This document shows positions 37,170 through 48,712 of a stretch of 50,847 nt of DNA, piece by piece. A model generated the notes under the pieces. That model had not been told where the DNA came from, searched no databases, and was given only the letters and a program-made list of their open reading frames with translations. The translations under genes and the position numbers were made by a program. How positions within the stretch are numbered: position 1 is the first letter of the stretch; each line of letters begins with the position of its first letter. This DNA is from Ornithinimicrobium sediminis. Lineage in GTDB: Bacteria > Actinomycetota > Actinomycetes > Actinomycetales > Dermatophilaceae. The DNA is taken from the NCBI RefSeq assembly GCF_021272345.1, contig NZ_JAJSDQ010000012.1, positions 1 through 50,847 on the forward strand, read 5' to 3'.

Positions 37170-38294
37170 CAGCGCACGAGCCCGCCCTCCTCGTCCTCGA
37201 GGACGGCCGCACGTTCACCGGCCAGGCCTACGGCGCCACGGGGGAGACCGTGGGTGAGGCGGTCTTCTGCACCGGCATGACCGGCTACCAGGAGACGCTC
37301 ACCGACCCGAGCTACCACCGTCAGGTCGTCGTGATGACCGCTCCGCACATCGGCAACACCGGCGTGAACACGACCGACACGGAGAGCAGGCGCATCTGGG
37401 TCTCCGGCTTCGTCGTGCGGGACCCGGCGATCCGGCCGTCCAACTGGCGCTCGCAGGGCGACCTCGAGCGGGCGCTGCAGGACCAGGGGGTCGTCGGCAT
37501 CAGCGAGGTCGACACCCGGGCCCTGACCCGCCACATCCGCGACCGGGGGGCGATGCGTGCCGGCATCTTCTCTGGTGACGCGGCCCGGGCTTCGGCGGCG
37601 GAGCTGCTGCGACGCGTCACCGAGGCGCCGGTGATGGCCGGGTCCGCGCTCGCGGCCGAGGTGACCACCCGGGAGCCGTATGTCGTGCCCGCCGAGGGCG
37701 AGCGCAGGTTCACCGTCGCCGCCCTCGACCTGGGCATCAAGGGCATGACCCCGGCGCTCCTGGCCGCGCGTGGCGTGGAGGTGCACGTGCTGCCGTCCAC
37801 CAGCAGCTTCGACGACGTCAGGGCCGTGCGCCCCGACGGTGTGTTCTTCTCCAACGGCCCGGGCGACCCGGCGACCGCCGACGCCGAGGTCGCCCTGCTG
37901 CGGCAGGTCCTCGAGCACCGGATCCCGTTCTTCGGCATCTGCTTCGGCAACCAGCTGCTCGGGCGGGCCCTGGGCCTGGAGACCTACAAGCTGCCCTTCG
38001 GCCACCGCGGCATCAACCAGCCGGTCCTCGACCGCCGGACGGGCAAGGTCGAGGTGACCAGCCACAACCACGGCTTCGCCATCGCCTGGCCGGGCCACCT
38101 GGACCAGCCGGCGGACACGCCGTACGGCCCGGCACGCGTCTCGCACGTCGCGCTCAACGACGACGTCGTGGAGGGCGTGCAGTGTCTGCAGACACCGGCC
38201 TTCTCGGTGCAGTACCACCCCGAGGCCGCGGCCGGGCCGCATGACGCGGAGTACCTCTTCGACCGGTTCGTCGACCTCATGGAGGAGGCCCGCA

Positions 38295-38308
<14 letters not shown>
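37166..38308 (+). CDS. carA: Carbamoyl-phosphate synthase, small (glutaminase) chain
   Basis: Encodes 380 residues. The N-terminal domain starts with [15 protein letters not shown] and has [17 protein letters not shown]. The class I amidotransferase domain has [19 protein letters not shown], the nucleophile Cys in [15 protein letters not shown] and the His-Glu of [17 protein letters not shown]. It supplies ammonia to CarB for both pyrimidines and arginine. carB begins 14 bases before its end. Confidence 0.98.
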
Positions 38309-41626
<3,318 letters not shown>

Positions 41627-41630
<4 letters not shown>

Positions 41631-42472
41631 GCGTGACGCGTGAGCGGTTCGGCGCACGGCTGCATGCCGCCCTGGCGGCGCACGGACCGCTGTGTGTCGG
41701 CCTCGACCCGCATCCGCACCTGCTCCGTGCGTGGGGGATGGGCGACGACCCGTCGGGTCTGGAGCGCTTCAGCCGGACGGTGGTGGAGGCGGTGGCCGGC
41801 CGGGTGAGCGCGGTGAAGCCGCAGTCGGCCTTCTTCGAGCGGCACGGTGCGCGTGGCGTCGCCGTGCTGGAGCGGGTGCTGGAGGACCTGGCGGGGTCCG
41901 GCACGGTCAGCATCCTGGACGCCAAGCGCGGTGACATCGGCTCGACGATGGAGGCCTACGCCCAGGCCTACCTCGCCGAGGGCTCGCCTCTGGCGGCCGA
42001 CGCACTGACTGTCAGCCCCTACCTGGGCTACGGCTCCCTCCGCCCCGCGGTCGAGCTCGCACGCGCGTCGGGCCGGGGGGTCTTCGTGCTGGCCCTGACC
42101 TCCAACCCCGAGGGGGTGGCGACGCAGCACGCCGGCACCCCCTCGGTGGCCGCGCGGGTCGTGGCGGGAGCGACCCGTGACAACGCGGGGGCGACCCCCA
42201 TGGGCGATGTCGGCGTCGTGGTGGGCGCGACCGTCGGTAGCGCGGTGGAGGACCTCGGTCTGGACCTGGCAGGGTCAGGGGCGCCGATCCTGGCACCCGG
42301 GGTGGGATCCCAGGGCGCTCAGCCCGCTGACCTGGCCCGACTCTTCGCCGGATGCACCTCCCGCCTCGTCGTGCCGGTGAGCCGTGGAGTGCTCTCGGCC
42401 GGTCCGGCTGCAGCGCAGCTCAGCCGCAGGGTGGCCGAGCTCGGGGACGAGCTCAGGCACGCTCTCGGGTGA
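41627..42472 (+). CDS. pyrF: Orotidine 5'-phosphate decarboxylase (type 2)
   Basis: Encodes 281 residues from a GTG overlapping car[17 protein letters not shown] opens the barrel; [14 protein letters not shown] follows, and the catalytic Lys100 is in [35 protein letters not shown] binds phosphate. The longer type 2 form is usual in actinobacteria. It makes UMP, and it ends the pyr operon; pyrD and pyrE must be elsewhere. Confidence 0.96.
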
Positions 42473-42495
42473 GCCCGCGTGCCGTGCCTCTGAGG

Positions 42496-42524
42496 TTGGC
42501 ACTCGGTGACAGAGTCGTTAAGTT
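42496..42524 (+). promoter_or_regulatory. Housekeeping sigma promoter for mihF
   Basis: TTGGCA (42496-42501) and TAAGTT (42519-42524) are separated by exactly 17 bases. This is the best two-box promoter in the window and the only one with a recognisable -35. The leader of roughly 110 bases ends with GAGGAG at 42629-42634, six bases before the mihF GTG. Confidence 0.75.
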
Positions 42525-42640
42525 CGCAGGTGGAGGTCTACGAAAGGCGTGCTCAGGCACGGTGGGCCACCGCGAGGAACGGACCGGGCACACGCCGCCC
42601 GGCCCCGTCCAGACAGCACAACGACATCGAGGAGACGGAC

Positions 42641-42958
42641 GTGGCACTTCCCCAACTCACCCCCGAGCAGCGTGCCGACGCACTGGCCAAGGCCGCTGAG
42701 GCGCGGCGCGAGCGCGCTGCCGTGAAGAACCGACTGAAGAACTCGCAGGGCTCTCTCAAGGAGGTCATCGCCGAGGGCAAGCAGAACGACGTTGTCGGCA
42801 AGATGAAGGTCTCGGCGCTGCTGGAGTCCATGCCCGGGGTCGGGCGGGTCCGGGCGCGCGCGATCATGGACGAGATCGGCATCTCCGAGAGCCGGCGGGT
42901 CCGCGGTCTCGGTGCGAACCAGACGGAGAAGCTGCTCGACCGCTTCAGCCAGGTCTGA
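42641..42958 (+). CDS. mihF: Integration host factor, actinobacterial type (mIHF)
   Basis: Encodes 105 residues from the GTG after GAGGAG. It begins MALPQLTPEQRADALAKAAEA and has the helix-two-turn-helix DNA-binding part MPGVGRVRARAIMDEIGI and SRRVRGLGANQTEKLL. It is a nucleoid-associated protein that bends DNA and is essential in mycobacteria; it is unrelated to E. coli IHF. An upstream in-frame start at 42506 would lie inside the promoter and is rejected, which supports the short form. It precedes gmk and rpoZ as in Rv1388-Rv1390. Confidence 0.95.
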   Translation: MALPQLTPEQRADALAKAAEARRERAAVKNRLKNSQGSLKEVIAEGKQNDVVGKMKVSALLESMPGVGRVRARAIMDEIGISESRRVRGLGANQTEKLLDRFSQV

Positions 42959-42988
42959 CCGGCCATCGACACGCCGACAGCGAGCCCG

Positions 42989-43603
42989 GTGACGGACTCC
43001 GAACGACCGGCCGGGGGTGCAGCGCACCCCCGGCTGGTCGTGCTGGCCGGGCCCACCGCGGTGGGCAAGGGCACGGTCGCGGGCTACGTGCGACGGCACC
43101 ACCCCGAGGTGTGGCTGTCGGTGTCTGCGACGACACGCCCGCCGCGACCGGGTGAGCAGGACGGGGTCCACTACCACTTCGTCAGCGACGCCGACTTCGA
43201 GCGCATGCGCGCCGAGGGTGACCTCCTGGAGTGGGCGGTGGTCCACGGGCGCGCGAAGTACGGCACCCCTCGGCGGCCGGTGGAGAGGGTGCTGGCGCAG
43301 CGACGGCCGGCCCTGCTGGAGATCGACCTGCAGGGCGCCCGGCAGGTGCGCGCGGCCATGCCGGAGGCGCTCTTCGTGTTCCTGGCACCCCCGTCGTGGG
43401 ACGACCTGGTGGACCGGCTGGTCGGCCGTGGCACGGAGACCGAGGAGGAGCGTGCGGTGCGGCTGCGGACGGCGCGCACCGAGCTGGCGGCCGCCACGGA
43501 GTTCGACGTGACCATCGTCAACGACGATGTCGCCCGCGCGGCCGAAGAACTCGTATCATTGCTCCTTGAGCCATCCTCGACCCGAAGGACTGACATTCCG
43601 TGA
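42989..43603 (+). CDS. gmk: Guanylate kinase
   Basis: Encodes 204 residues. The P-loop is [10 protein letters not shown], a common actinobacterial variation on GPSGVGKST. The GMP-binding region is [21 protein letters not shown], with [20 protein letters not shown] and the Walker-B-like [13 protein letters not shown]. It converts GMP to GDP. The GTG start is chosen for length before LVVLAGPT; the ribosome binding site is weak. Its stop overlaps the rpoZ start by GTGA. Confidence 0.95.
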   Translation: MTDSERPAGGAAHPRLVVLAGPTAVGKGTVAGYVRRHHPEVWLSVSATTRPPRPGEQDGVHYHFVSDADFERMRAEGDLLEWAVVHGRAKYGTPRRPVERVLAQRRPALLEIDLQGARQVRAAMPEALFVFLAPPSWDDLVDRLVGRGTETEEERAVRLRTARTELAAATEFDVTIVNDDVARAAEELVSLLLEPSSTRRTDIP

Positions 43604-43872
43604 TTGGCACCCTGGCCCACCCCGACGGCATCACCAACCCGCCGATCGACAGCCTGCTCGAGAAGGCGGACTCCAAGTACGCGCTGGTGATCTATGCCGC
43701 CAAGCGGGCGCGTCAGATCAACGCCTACTACTCGCAGCTGAGCGAGGGCCTGCTGGAGTACGTCGGCCCCCTCGTGGAGGCCGACCAGACCGACAAGCCG
43801 CTCTCCATCGCGCTGCACGAGATCGACCAGCGCAAGCTGCACACCTCGAGCCCCACCGACGCCCCGAGCTGA
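43600..43872 (+). CDS. rpoZ: RNA polymerase omega subunit
   Basis: Encodes 90 residues. The conserved core is [20 protein letters not shown], then [20 protein letters not shown] and [10 protein letters not shown], typical of actinobacterial omega. It helps assemble the beta' subunit. A TATCAT hexamer at 43554-43559 inside the end of gmk could act as an internal -10, but it lacks a -35. Coupled to gmk by GTGA and followed ten bases later by coaBC. Confidence 0.95.
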   Translation: MIGTLAHPDGITNPPIDSLLEKADSKYALVIYAAKRARQINAYYSQLSEGLLEYVGPLVEADQTDKPLSIALHEIDQRKLHTSSPTDAPS

Positions 43873-43882
43873 GCCCGGCCGT

Positions 43883-45118
43883 ATGCGGGTCGTCCTGGGG
43901 GTGAGCGGCGGCATCGCGGCGTACAAGGCGTGTTCCCTGCTGCGCCTGCTCACCGAGGCCGGTCACGAGGTCACCGTCGTGCCCACGCGGGCCGCCCTGG
44001 AGTTCGTCGGAGCGCCCACGTGGGCCGCGCTGTCCGGCCGTCCGGTGGCAGCCGGCGTGTGGGACCGCGTCCACGAGGTCCCGCACGTCCGGCTCGGCCA
44101 GCAGGCAGACCTGGTCGTCGTGGCCCCGGCGACCGCCGACCTGCTCGCGCGGGCCGCCCACGGCCTGGCGGACGACCTGCTCACGTCCACGTTGCTCACC
44201 GCCCGGTGCCCGGTGCTGGTCGCACCGGCGATGCACACGGAGATGTGGACACATCCCGCGACGGCGGCCAACGTCGGGCTCCTGCGGTCGCGTGGTGTGC
44301 ACGTCCTCGAGCCCGCCAGCGGGCGCCTCACGGGCGCCGACACCGGGCCGGGCCGTCTGCCCGACCCGGAGGAGATCTTCTCCGCCGCGATGGCGCTGGT
44401 CGACGGCCGCCCCGGCACGCCGCAGCAGGACCTCGCCGGCCTGCAGGTCGTGGTCACCGCAGGAGGCACCCGGGAGCCGCTGGACCCGGTGCGCTACCTC
44501 GGCAACCGTTCCTCCGGCAAGCAGGGCTACGCGCTGGCCGACGTGGCCGCCGCCCGCGGTGCCGTCGTCCACCTCGTCAGTGCCCCGACCGAGCTCCCGG
44601 TGCCCCACGGGGTCGAGGTCGAGCGGGTGGAGTCCGCGCTGGAGATGCAGGAAGCGGTGTGGCGTGCAGCGGCCGGGGCGGACGTGGTCGTGATGGCCGC
44701 GGCGGTGGCCGACTTCCGTCCTGCCCGCTACACCGAGACCAAGATCAAGAAGCGCCACGGCCCCGGTGACGAGGAGGCCTCCCCGACGGTCCCCCTGGTC
44801 CGTAACCCGGACATCCTGGCCGGGCTGGTGCAGGAGCGCGGTGCCGCGCCACGACCGGTGGTCGTGGGCTTCGCGGCCGAGACCGGGGACGCCGACGGGG
44901 ACCTCATCCACCATGCCCGGGCCAAGCTGGCACGGAAGGGGTGCGACCTGCTCGTGGCCAACGAGGTCGGACCGGGCGTGACCTTCGGCCAGGACGAGAG
45001 CACGGTCCATCTGCTCCGGCCCGGCACGGACGAGCCCCGTCGCGTCGGCCCTGCGGACAAGCGGGTGACGGCGACCGCCGTCTGGGACGCCGTCCTCGAG
45101 GTGCTGCAGGCACGCTGA
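43883..45118 (+). CDS. coaBC: Bifunctional phosphopantothenoylcysteine decarboxylase/synthetase
   Basis: Encodes 411 residues. The CoaC flavoprotein half has [19 protein letters not shown], the active His in EVPHVRLGQ and the substrate motif APAMHTEMW. Where E. coli has PAMN and a flap Cys in an ACG motif, this protein has PAMH and [13 protein letters not shown] recall similar sequences in mycobacteria. The CoaB half starts near residue 190 with [20 protein letters not shown], then [14 protein letters not shown] with its active lysine. It makes 4'-phosphopantetheine for coenzyme A. Order gmk-rpoZ-coaBC-metK matches Rv1389-Rv1392. Confidence 0.95.
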   Translation: MRVVLGVSGGIAAYKACSLLRLLTEAGHEVTVVPTRAALEFVGAPTWAALSGRPVAAGVWDRVHEVPHVRLGQQADLVVVAPATADLLARAAHGLADDLLTSTLLTARCPVLVAPAMHTEMWTHPATAANVGLLRSRGVHVLEPASGRLTGADTGPGRLPDPEEIFSAAMALVDGRPGTPQQDLAGLQVVVTAGGTREPLDPVRYLGNRSSGKQGYALADVAAARGAVVHLVSAPTELPVPHGVEVERVESALEMQEAVWRAAAGADVVVMAAAVADFRPARYTETKIKKRHGPGDEEASPTVPLVRNPDILAGLVQERGAAPRPVVVGFAAETGDADGDLIHHARAKLARKGCDLLVANEVGPGVTFGQDESTVHLLRPGTDEPRRVGPADKRVTATAVWDAVLEVLQAR

Positions 45119-45129
45119 GGCCCTAGGGC

Positions 45130-45135
45130 TAGACT
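45130..45135 (+). promoter_or_regulatory. Candidate -10 element TAGACT for metK
   Basis: TAGACT sits 12 bases after coaBC. The leader of about 38 bases carries GAGGAGAAG just before the GTG of metK. It is too short for a known SAM riboswitch. Confidence 0.45.
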
Positions 45136-45179
45136 CCCCGGGCGTCAGTCAGCAGCCGCTGCAACCCGAGGAGAAGCCT

Positions 45180-46394
45180 GTGGCCCGTCTGTTCACCTCC
45201 GAGTCCGTCACCGAGGGGCACCCCGACAAGATCTGTGACCAGATCAGCGACGGCATCCTCGACGAGCTCCTGCGACAGGACCCGCAGTCGCGGGTCGCGG
45301 TCGAGACCCTCGTCACGACCGGCCTGGTCCACGTCGCCGGGGAGGTGCGCACCAGCGGCTACGCCGACATCCCACGGATCGTGCGCGACACGATCCTGGC
45401 CATCGGCTACGACAACTCGCACAAGGGCTTCGACGGCCGCACCTGCGGCGTGGAGGTCTCCATCGGGGAGCAGTCCACCGACATCGCGGTCGGCGTCGAC
45501 ACCGCATACGAGCACCGCACCGGCTCGACCGAGGACGTCCGCAACGCCCAGGGCGCCGGTGACCAGGGGCTGATGTTCGGCTACGCCAGTGACGACACCC
45601 CCGAGCTCATGCCCCTGCCGATCTTCCTGGCGCACCGGCTGGCCGAGCAGCTCTCCCAGGTGCGCACGTCGGGAGAGCTGGACTACCTGCGTCCGGACGG
45701 CAAGACGCAGGTCACCATCGGCTACGAGGACGACCGCCCCGTGCGTCTCGACACCGTCGTCCTCTCCACCCAGCACGCCGACGGCATCTCGCTGTCCGAC
45801 CAGCTCGCTCCCGACATCCGGGCCCGGGTGGTCACGCCTGTGCTGGAGGAGGCGCGCGACGCCGGCGTGGTGCTCGACACCAGCGACTACCGCACCCTGA
45901 TCAACCCCACGGGGATCTTCGTCGTCGGGGGGCCCATGGGGGATGCCGGCCTGACGGGCCGCAAGATCATCGTCGACACCTACGGGGGGATGGCGCGGCA
46001 CGGCGGGGGAGCCTTCTCCGGCAAGGACCCCAGCAAGGTGGACCGGTCGGCGGCCTACGCCTTGCGGTGGGTCGCCAAGAACGTCGTCGCGGCCGGACTG
46101 GCCCGGCGATGCGAGATCCAGGTCGCCTACGCCATCGGCACCGCGCGCCCGGTCGGCCTCTACGTGGAGACCTTCGGCACCCATACGGTCCCCGTCGAGA
46201 AGATCGAGGGCGCGATCACGAGCGTCTTCGACCTGCGTCCCGCGGCCATCGTGGAGGAGCTGGACCTGCTGCGGCCGATCTACCAGCCGACCGCGGCGTA
46301 CGGCCACTTCGGTCGCACGTCGGTCCCGGGCCTGGACCGCGGGTTCACCTGGGAGCGCACCGACCGCGTCGGGGCCCTGCAGTCGGCCTGCTGA
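45180..46394 (+). CDS. metK: S-adenosylmethionine synthetase
   Basis: Encodes 404 residues from a GTG after GAGGAGAAG. It joins methionine and ATP to make SAM. Conserved motifs are [20 protein letters not shown] at the N-terminus, [20 protein letters not shown], and the P-loop-like [19 protein letters not shown]. Length and motifs are normal. It lies between coaBC and priA, as in many actinobacteria. The intact metK contrasts with the decayed metZ-like gene earlier in the window. Confidence 0.98.
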   Translation: MARLFTSESVTEGHPDKICDQISDGILDELLRQDPQSRVAVETLVTTGLVHVAGEVRTSGYADIPRIVRDTILAIGYDNSHKGFDGRTCGVEVSIGEQSTDIAVGVDTAYEHRTGSTEDVRNAQGAGDQGLMFGYASDDTPELMPLPIFLAHRLAEQLSQVRTSGELDYLRPDGKTQVTIGYEDDRPVRLDTVVLSTQHADGISLSDQLAPDIRARVVTPVLEEARDAGVVLDTSDYRTLINPTGIFVVGGPMGDAGLTGRKIIVDTYGGMARHGGGAFSGKDPSKVDRSAAYALRWVAKNVVAAGLARRCEIQVAYAIGTARPVGLYVETFGTHTVPVEKIEGAITSVFDLRPAAIVEELDLLRPIYQPTAAYGHFGRTSVPGLDRGFTWERTDRVGALQSAC

Positions 46395-46416
46395 CCGCCC
46401 TGTCGGTCCCGTGCGG

Positions 46417-46422
46417 TAGACC
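46417..46422 (+). promoter_or_regulatory. Candidate leaderless -10 element TAGACC for priA
   Basis: TAGACC is followed by GGTGCC and the ATG at 46429, the 6-base spacing again. No ribosome binding site is present between element and start. Confidence 0.4.
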
Positions 46423-46428
46423 GGTGCC

Positions 46429-48531
46429 ATGAGCGGACCGGGCGACGCGCCACAGGGGGAGCAGCTGGCCCTCGTGCCGGAGCAGCGGCCTCGCCGCCGT
46501 CCCACCGGCACACCCGCGTCCGTGGACCTGCCGGTGGCCCGCGTGGTCGTGGACACGCCCCTGCCCCACCTCGACCGCCCGTTCGAGTACGCCGTCCCCG
46601 AGGACCTCGCGCAGCGGGCGGTCCCCGGGGTGCGGGTCCGGGTGCGCCTGGCCGGGCGGGACCACGACGGGTTCGTGCTGGAGCGGACCGACCGCGCCGA
46701 GCACGCCGGACCGCTCTCGCCCCTGCGCCGGGTGGTCGGTGACGAGCCGGTGCTCACCCCGCACACCGCGGCGGTGTGTCGTGCCGTGGCCGACCACTAC
46801 GGCGGCACCATGGCGGACGTGCTGCGGCTGGCCGTCCCACCACGTCATGCGCGGGTCGAGGCCGAAGTGGTCGAGGCGCCCGGTGACGCGGGTGTCGCCC
46901 CGGTGGCGGGCACTGCCTGGGCAGACCATCCCGCGGGGCCGGCGTTCCTGCGGCGGCTCTCCGCCGGTGAGTCTCCCTCGGCGGCATGGACGGCGCTCCC
47001 GGGGCGGACCGGCGCGCAGGACTGGCCGTTCGCCCTGGCGGAGGCGGCGGCCGCCACCCTCTCCTCCGGTCGGGGGAGTGTCGTCGTCGTGCCCGACCAC
47101 CGCGACGTCGACCGGGTCTGTGCTGCCGTCGACGCCGTCCTCGGGCCTGGCCGGCATGCACGGCTCACGGCCGACCTCGGCCCCGGTGAGCGGTACCGTG
47201 CCTGGCTTTCCGTGCTGCGGGGCCACCAGCGCATCGTGGTCGGCACCCGCGCTGCTGCGTACGCTCCCGTGCTCGACCCGGGACTCCTCGCGGTGTGGGA
47301 TGACGGAGACGACCTGCTCCGGGAGCCCCGCACGCCCTACCCGCACATCCGTGAGGTGCTCCGGACCCGTGCCGAGCACGCCGGATCGGCGCTGCTCCTG
47401 GGGGGGTTCGTGCGCTCCCCCGAGGTCCAGCTCTGGGTCGACCAGGGGCGGGTCAAGCCCGTCGCCCCGCACCACCGGTCGGTGCGGGACAGCGCCCCGA
47501 GGGTGCTGGTCGCGGGTGAGGGGGTGGAGGCCGAGCGCGACGCGGCGGCTGCGCGCGCCCGGATCCCGAGCCTGGCCTGGCGCACCGTGCACGACGCGCT
47601 GGAGCGCGGACCGGTGCTCGTGCAGGTGCCGCGGCGCGGGTATGCCGTGGGGCTGAGCTGCGCCCGGTGCCGGCATCCACTGCGCTGCACCCACTGCGGG
47701 GGGCCCAGCGTGGTGGACGGACCGGAGCGTCGGGCGGCCTGCCAGTGGTGCGGCCAGGGCGTCCCCGACGTCCCCTGTCCCGAGTGCGGGGCCACGGGCC
47801 GCAGGCCTGCGGTCGTCGGCGACCAGCGCACGGCCGAGGAGATCGGGCGAGCGTTCCCCGGTGTGCCGGTGCGCAGCTCACGCGCCGGCCACGTGCTGCC
47901 CGAGGTGGGGGACACCCCGGCGGTCGTCGTCGCGACCCCGGGAGCCGAGCCCGTCGCCGCCGGCGGCTATGCCGCGACCCTCCTCCTCGACGGGTGGGCC
48001 CTGCTGGACCGGCCCGGGCTGGACACCGCGGTGGAGGCCTTCCGGCGCTGGGCGGACGCAGCGGCTCTCACCCGGCCCTCCGGTGCGGGAGGGCAGGTGG
48101 TCGTCGTCGGCGTCCCTCCGCACGGGCACGTGCGGCCGGTCGAGGCCCTGGTGCGCTGGGACCCGGAGTGGTTCGTCGCCCAGGAGGTGGCCGACCGTGC
48201 CTCCCTGCGGCTGCCTCCGGTCCGCCGGGCCGCCGTCGTCTCGGGGGACGCCGACGCCGTCACGGCCTGGGCCTCGGGGGTCGTCACCGACCCCGGCCTG
48301 TCCGCGCTGGAGGTCCTCGGGCCGGTCCCCGTGACGGGTCGAGGTGGGCACGACAGACCTGGGGACGAGCCGCAGGTCCAGGTGGTGGTGCGGGGCCGTG
48401 AGGGGTCGGCCGCGGCGGTGTGCGACGACCTCGTGGTCCAGGCGGTCAGACGGCTCCGGAGAGGGCGGAGCGCCCACAAGGCCACCGGTCATGTTGTCGC
48501 AGTGGTCGACCCGCCGGACCTGCTGGCGTAA
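46429..48531 (+). CDS. priA: Primosomal protein PriA, helicase-motif-degenerate form
   Basis: Encodes 700 residues. The N-terminal 3' DNA-binding domain is clear (VVVDTPLPHLDRPFEYAVPE). The helicase part keeps the fold but loses catalytic motifs: where Walker A (GxTGSGKT) should be there is SSGRGSVVVVPDHRDV, and the DEEH box position reads VWDDGDD. The zinc region is intact with eight cysteines in four CxxC pairs: CARC, CTHC, CQWC and CPEC. It probably acts in replication restart as a DNA-binding scaffold rather than a helicase. Its stop is TAA, rare here. Confidence 0.92.
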   Translation: MSGPGDAPQGEQLALVPEQRPRRRPTGTPASVDLPVARVVVDTPLPHLDRPFEYAVPEDLAQRAVPGVRVRVRLAGRDHDGFVLERTDRAEHAGPLSPLRRVVGDEPVLTPHTAAVCRAVADHYGGTMADVLRLAVPPRHARVEAEVVEAPGDAGVAPVAGTAWADHPAGPAFLRRLSAGESPSAAWTALPGRTGAQDWPFALAEAAAATLSSGRGSVVVVPDHRDVDRVCAAVDAVLGPGRHARLTADLGPGERYRAWLSVLRGHQRIVVGTRAAAYAPVLDPGLLAVWDDGDDLLREPRTPYPHIREVLRTRAEHAGSALLLGGFVRSPEVQLWVDQGRVKPVAPHHRSVRDSAPRVLVAGEGVEAERDAAAARARIPSLAWRTVHDALERGPVLVQVPRRGYAVGLSCARCRHPLRCTHCGGPSVVDGPERRAACQWCGQGVPDVPCPECGATGRRPAVVGDQRTAEEIGRAFPGVPVRSSRAGHVLPEVGDTPAVVVATPGAEPVAAGGYAATLLLDGWALLDRPGLDTAVEAFRRWADAAALTRPSGAGGQVVVVGVPPHGHVRPVEALVRWDPEWFVAQEVADRASLRLPPVRRAAVVSGDADAVTAWASGVVTDPGLSALEVLGPVPVTGRGGHDRPGDEPQVQVVVRGREGSAAAVCDDLVVQAVRRLRRGRSAHKATGHVVAVVDPPDLLA

Positions 48532-48534
48532 CCC

Positions 48535-48562
48535 GTCGGTAACTTAGTCTCAAGTCGGTAAC
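48535..48562 (+). repeat. Direct repeat GTCGGTAAC upstream of the solute-binding gene
   Basis: Two identical 9-base copies lie at 48535-48543 and 48554-48562, 19 bases start to start, nearly two helical turns. They fall in the 181-base gap between priA and the lipoprotein gene and could be tandem operator half-sites. The function is inferred from position only. Confidence 0.5.
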
Positions 48563-48590
48563 GATCGGGTCACCTTGCTGTCTCTTCGGT

Positions 48591-48622
48591 GGCAAAGTGC
48601 GGACTTCCTGCATAACTTTGCC
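48591..48622 (+). promoter_or_regulatory. Inverted repeat GGCAAAGT / ACTTTGCC over a probable promoter
   Basis: Perfect 8-base arms (48591-48598 and 48615-48622) flank a 16-base spacer. CATAAC (48611-48616), a possible -10, overlaps the right arm. The arrangement suits an operator for a dimeric repressor of the transporter gene. The -35 is not evident. An RNA hairpin is the alternative. Confidence 0.45.
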
Positions 48623-48712
48623 CTGCAACCTCGGTGCACCCGCAGGCGTGCGCCGGTCCGGCAAGGCCGGAGGGGCTCGCTCAGGGGCGCGACCATTCAC
48701 TCAGGAGGAACA

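Noticed and set aside
42506-42640. N-terminal extension of mIHF from an upstream start
   Set aside because: The extension covers the TTGGCA/TAAGTT promoter, while a GAGGAG site directly precedes the GTG at 42641 where family similarity begins.
45119-45179. SAM riboswitch before metK
   Set aside because: Only 61 bases are available, with no conserved SAM-binding helices; a simple promoter and ribosome binding site explain the gap.
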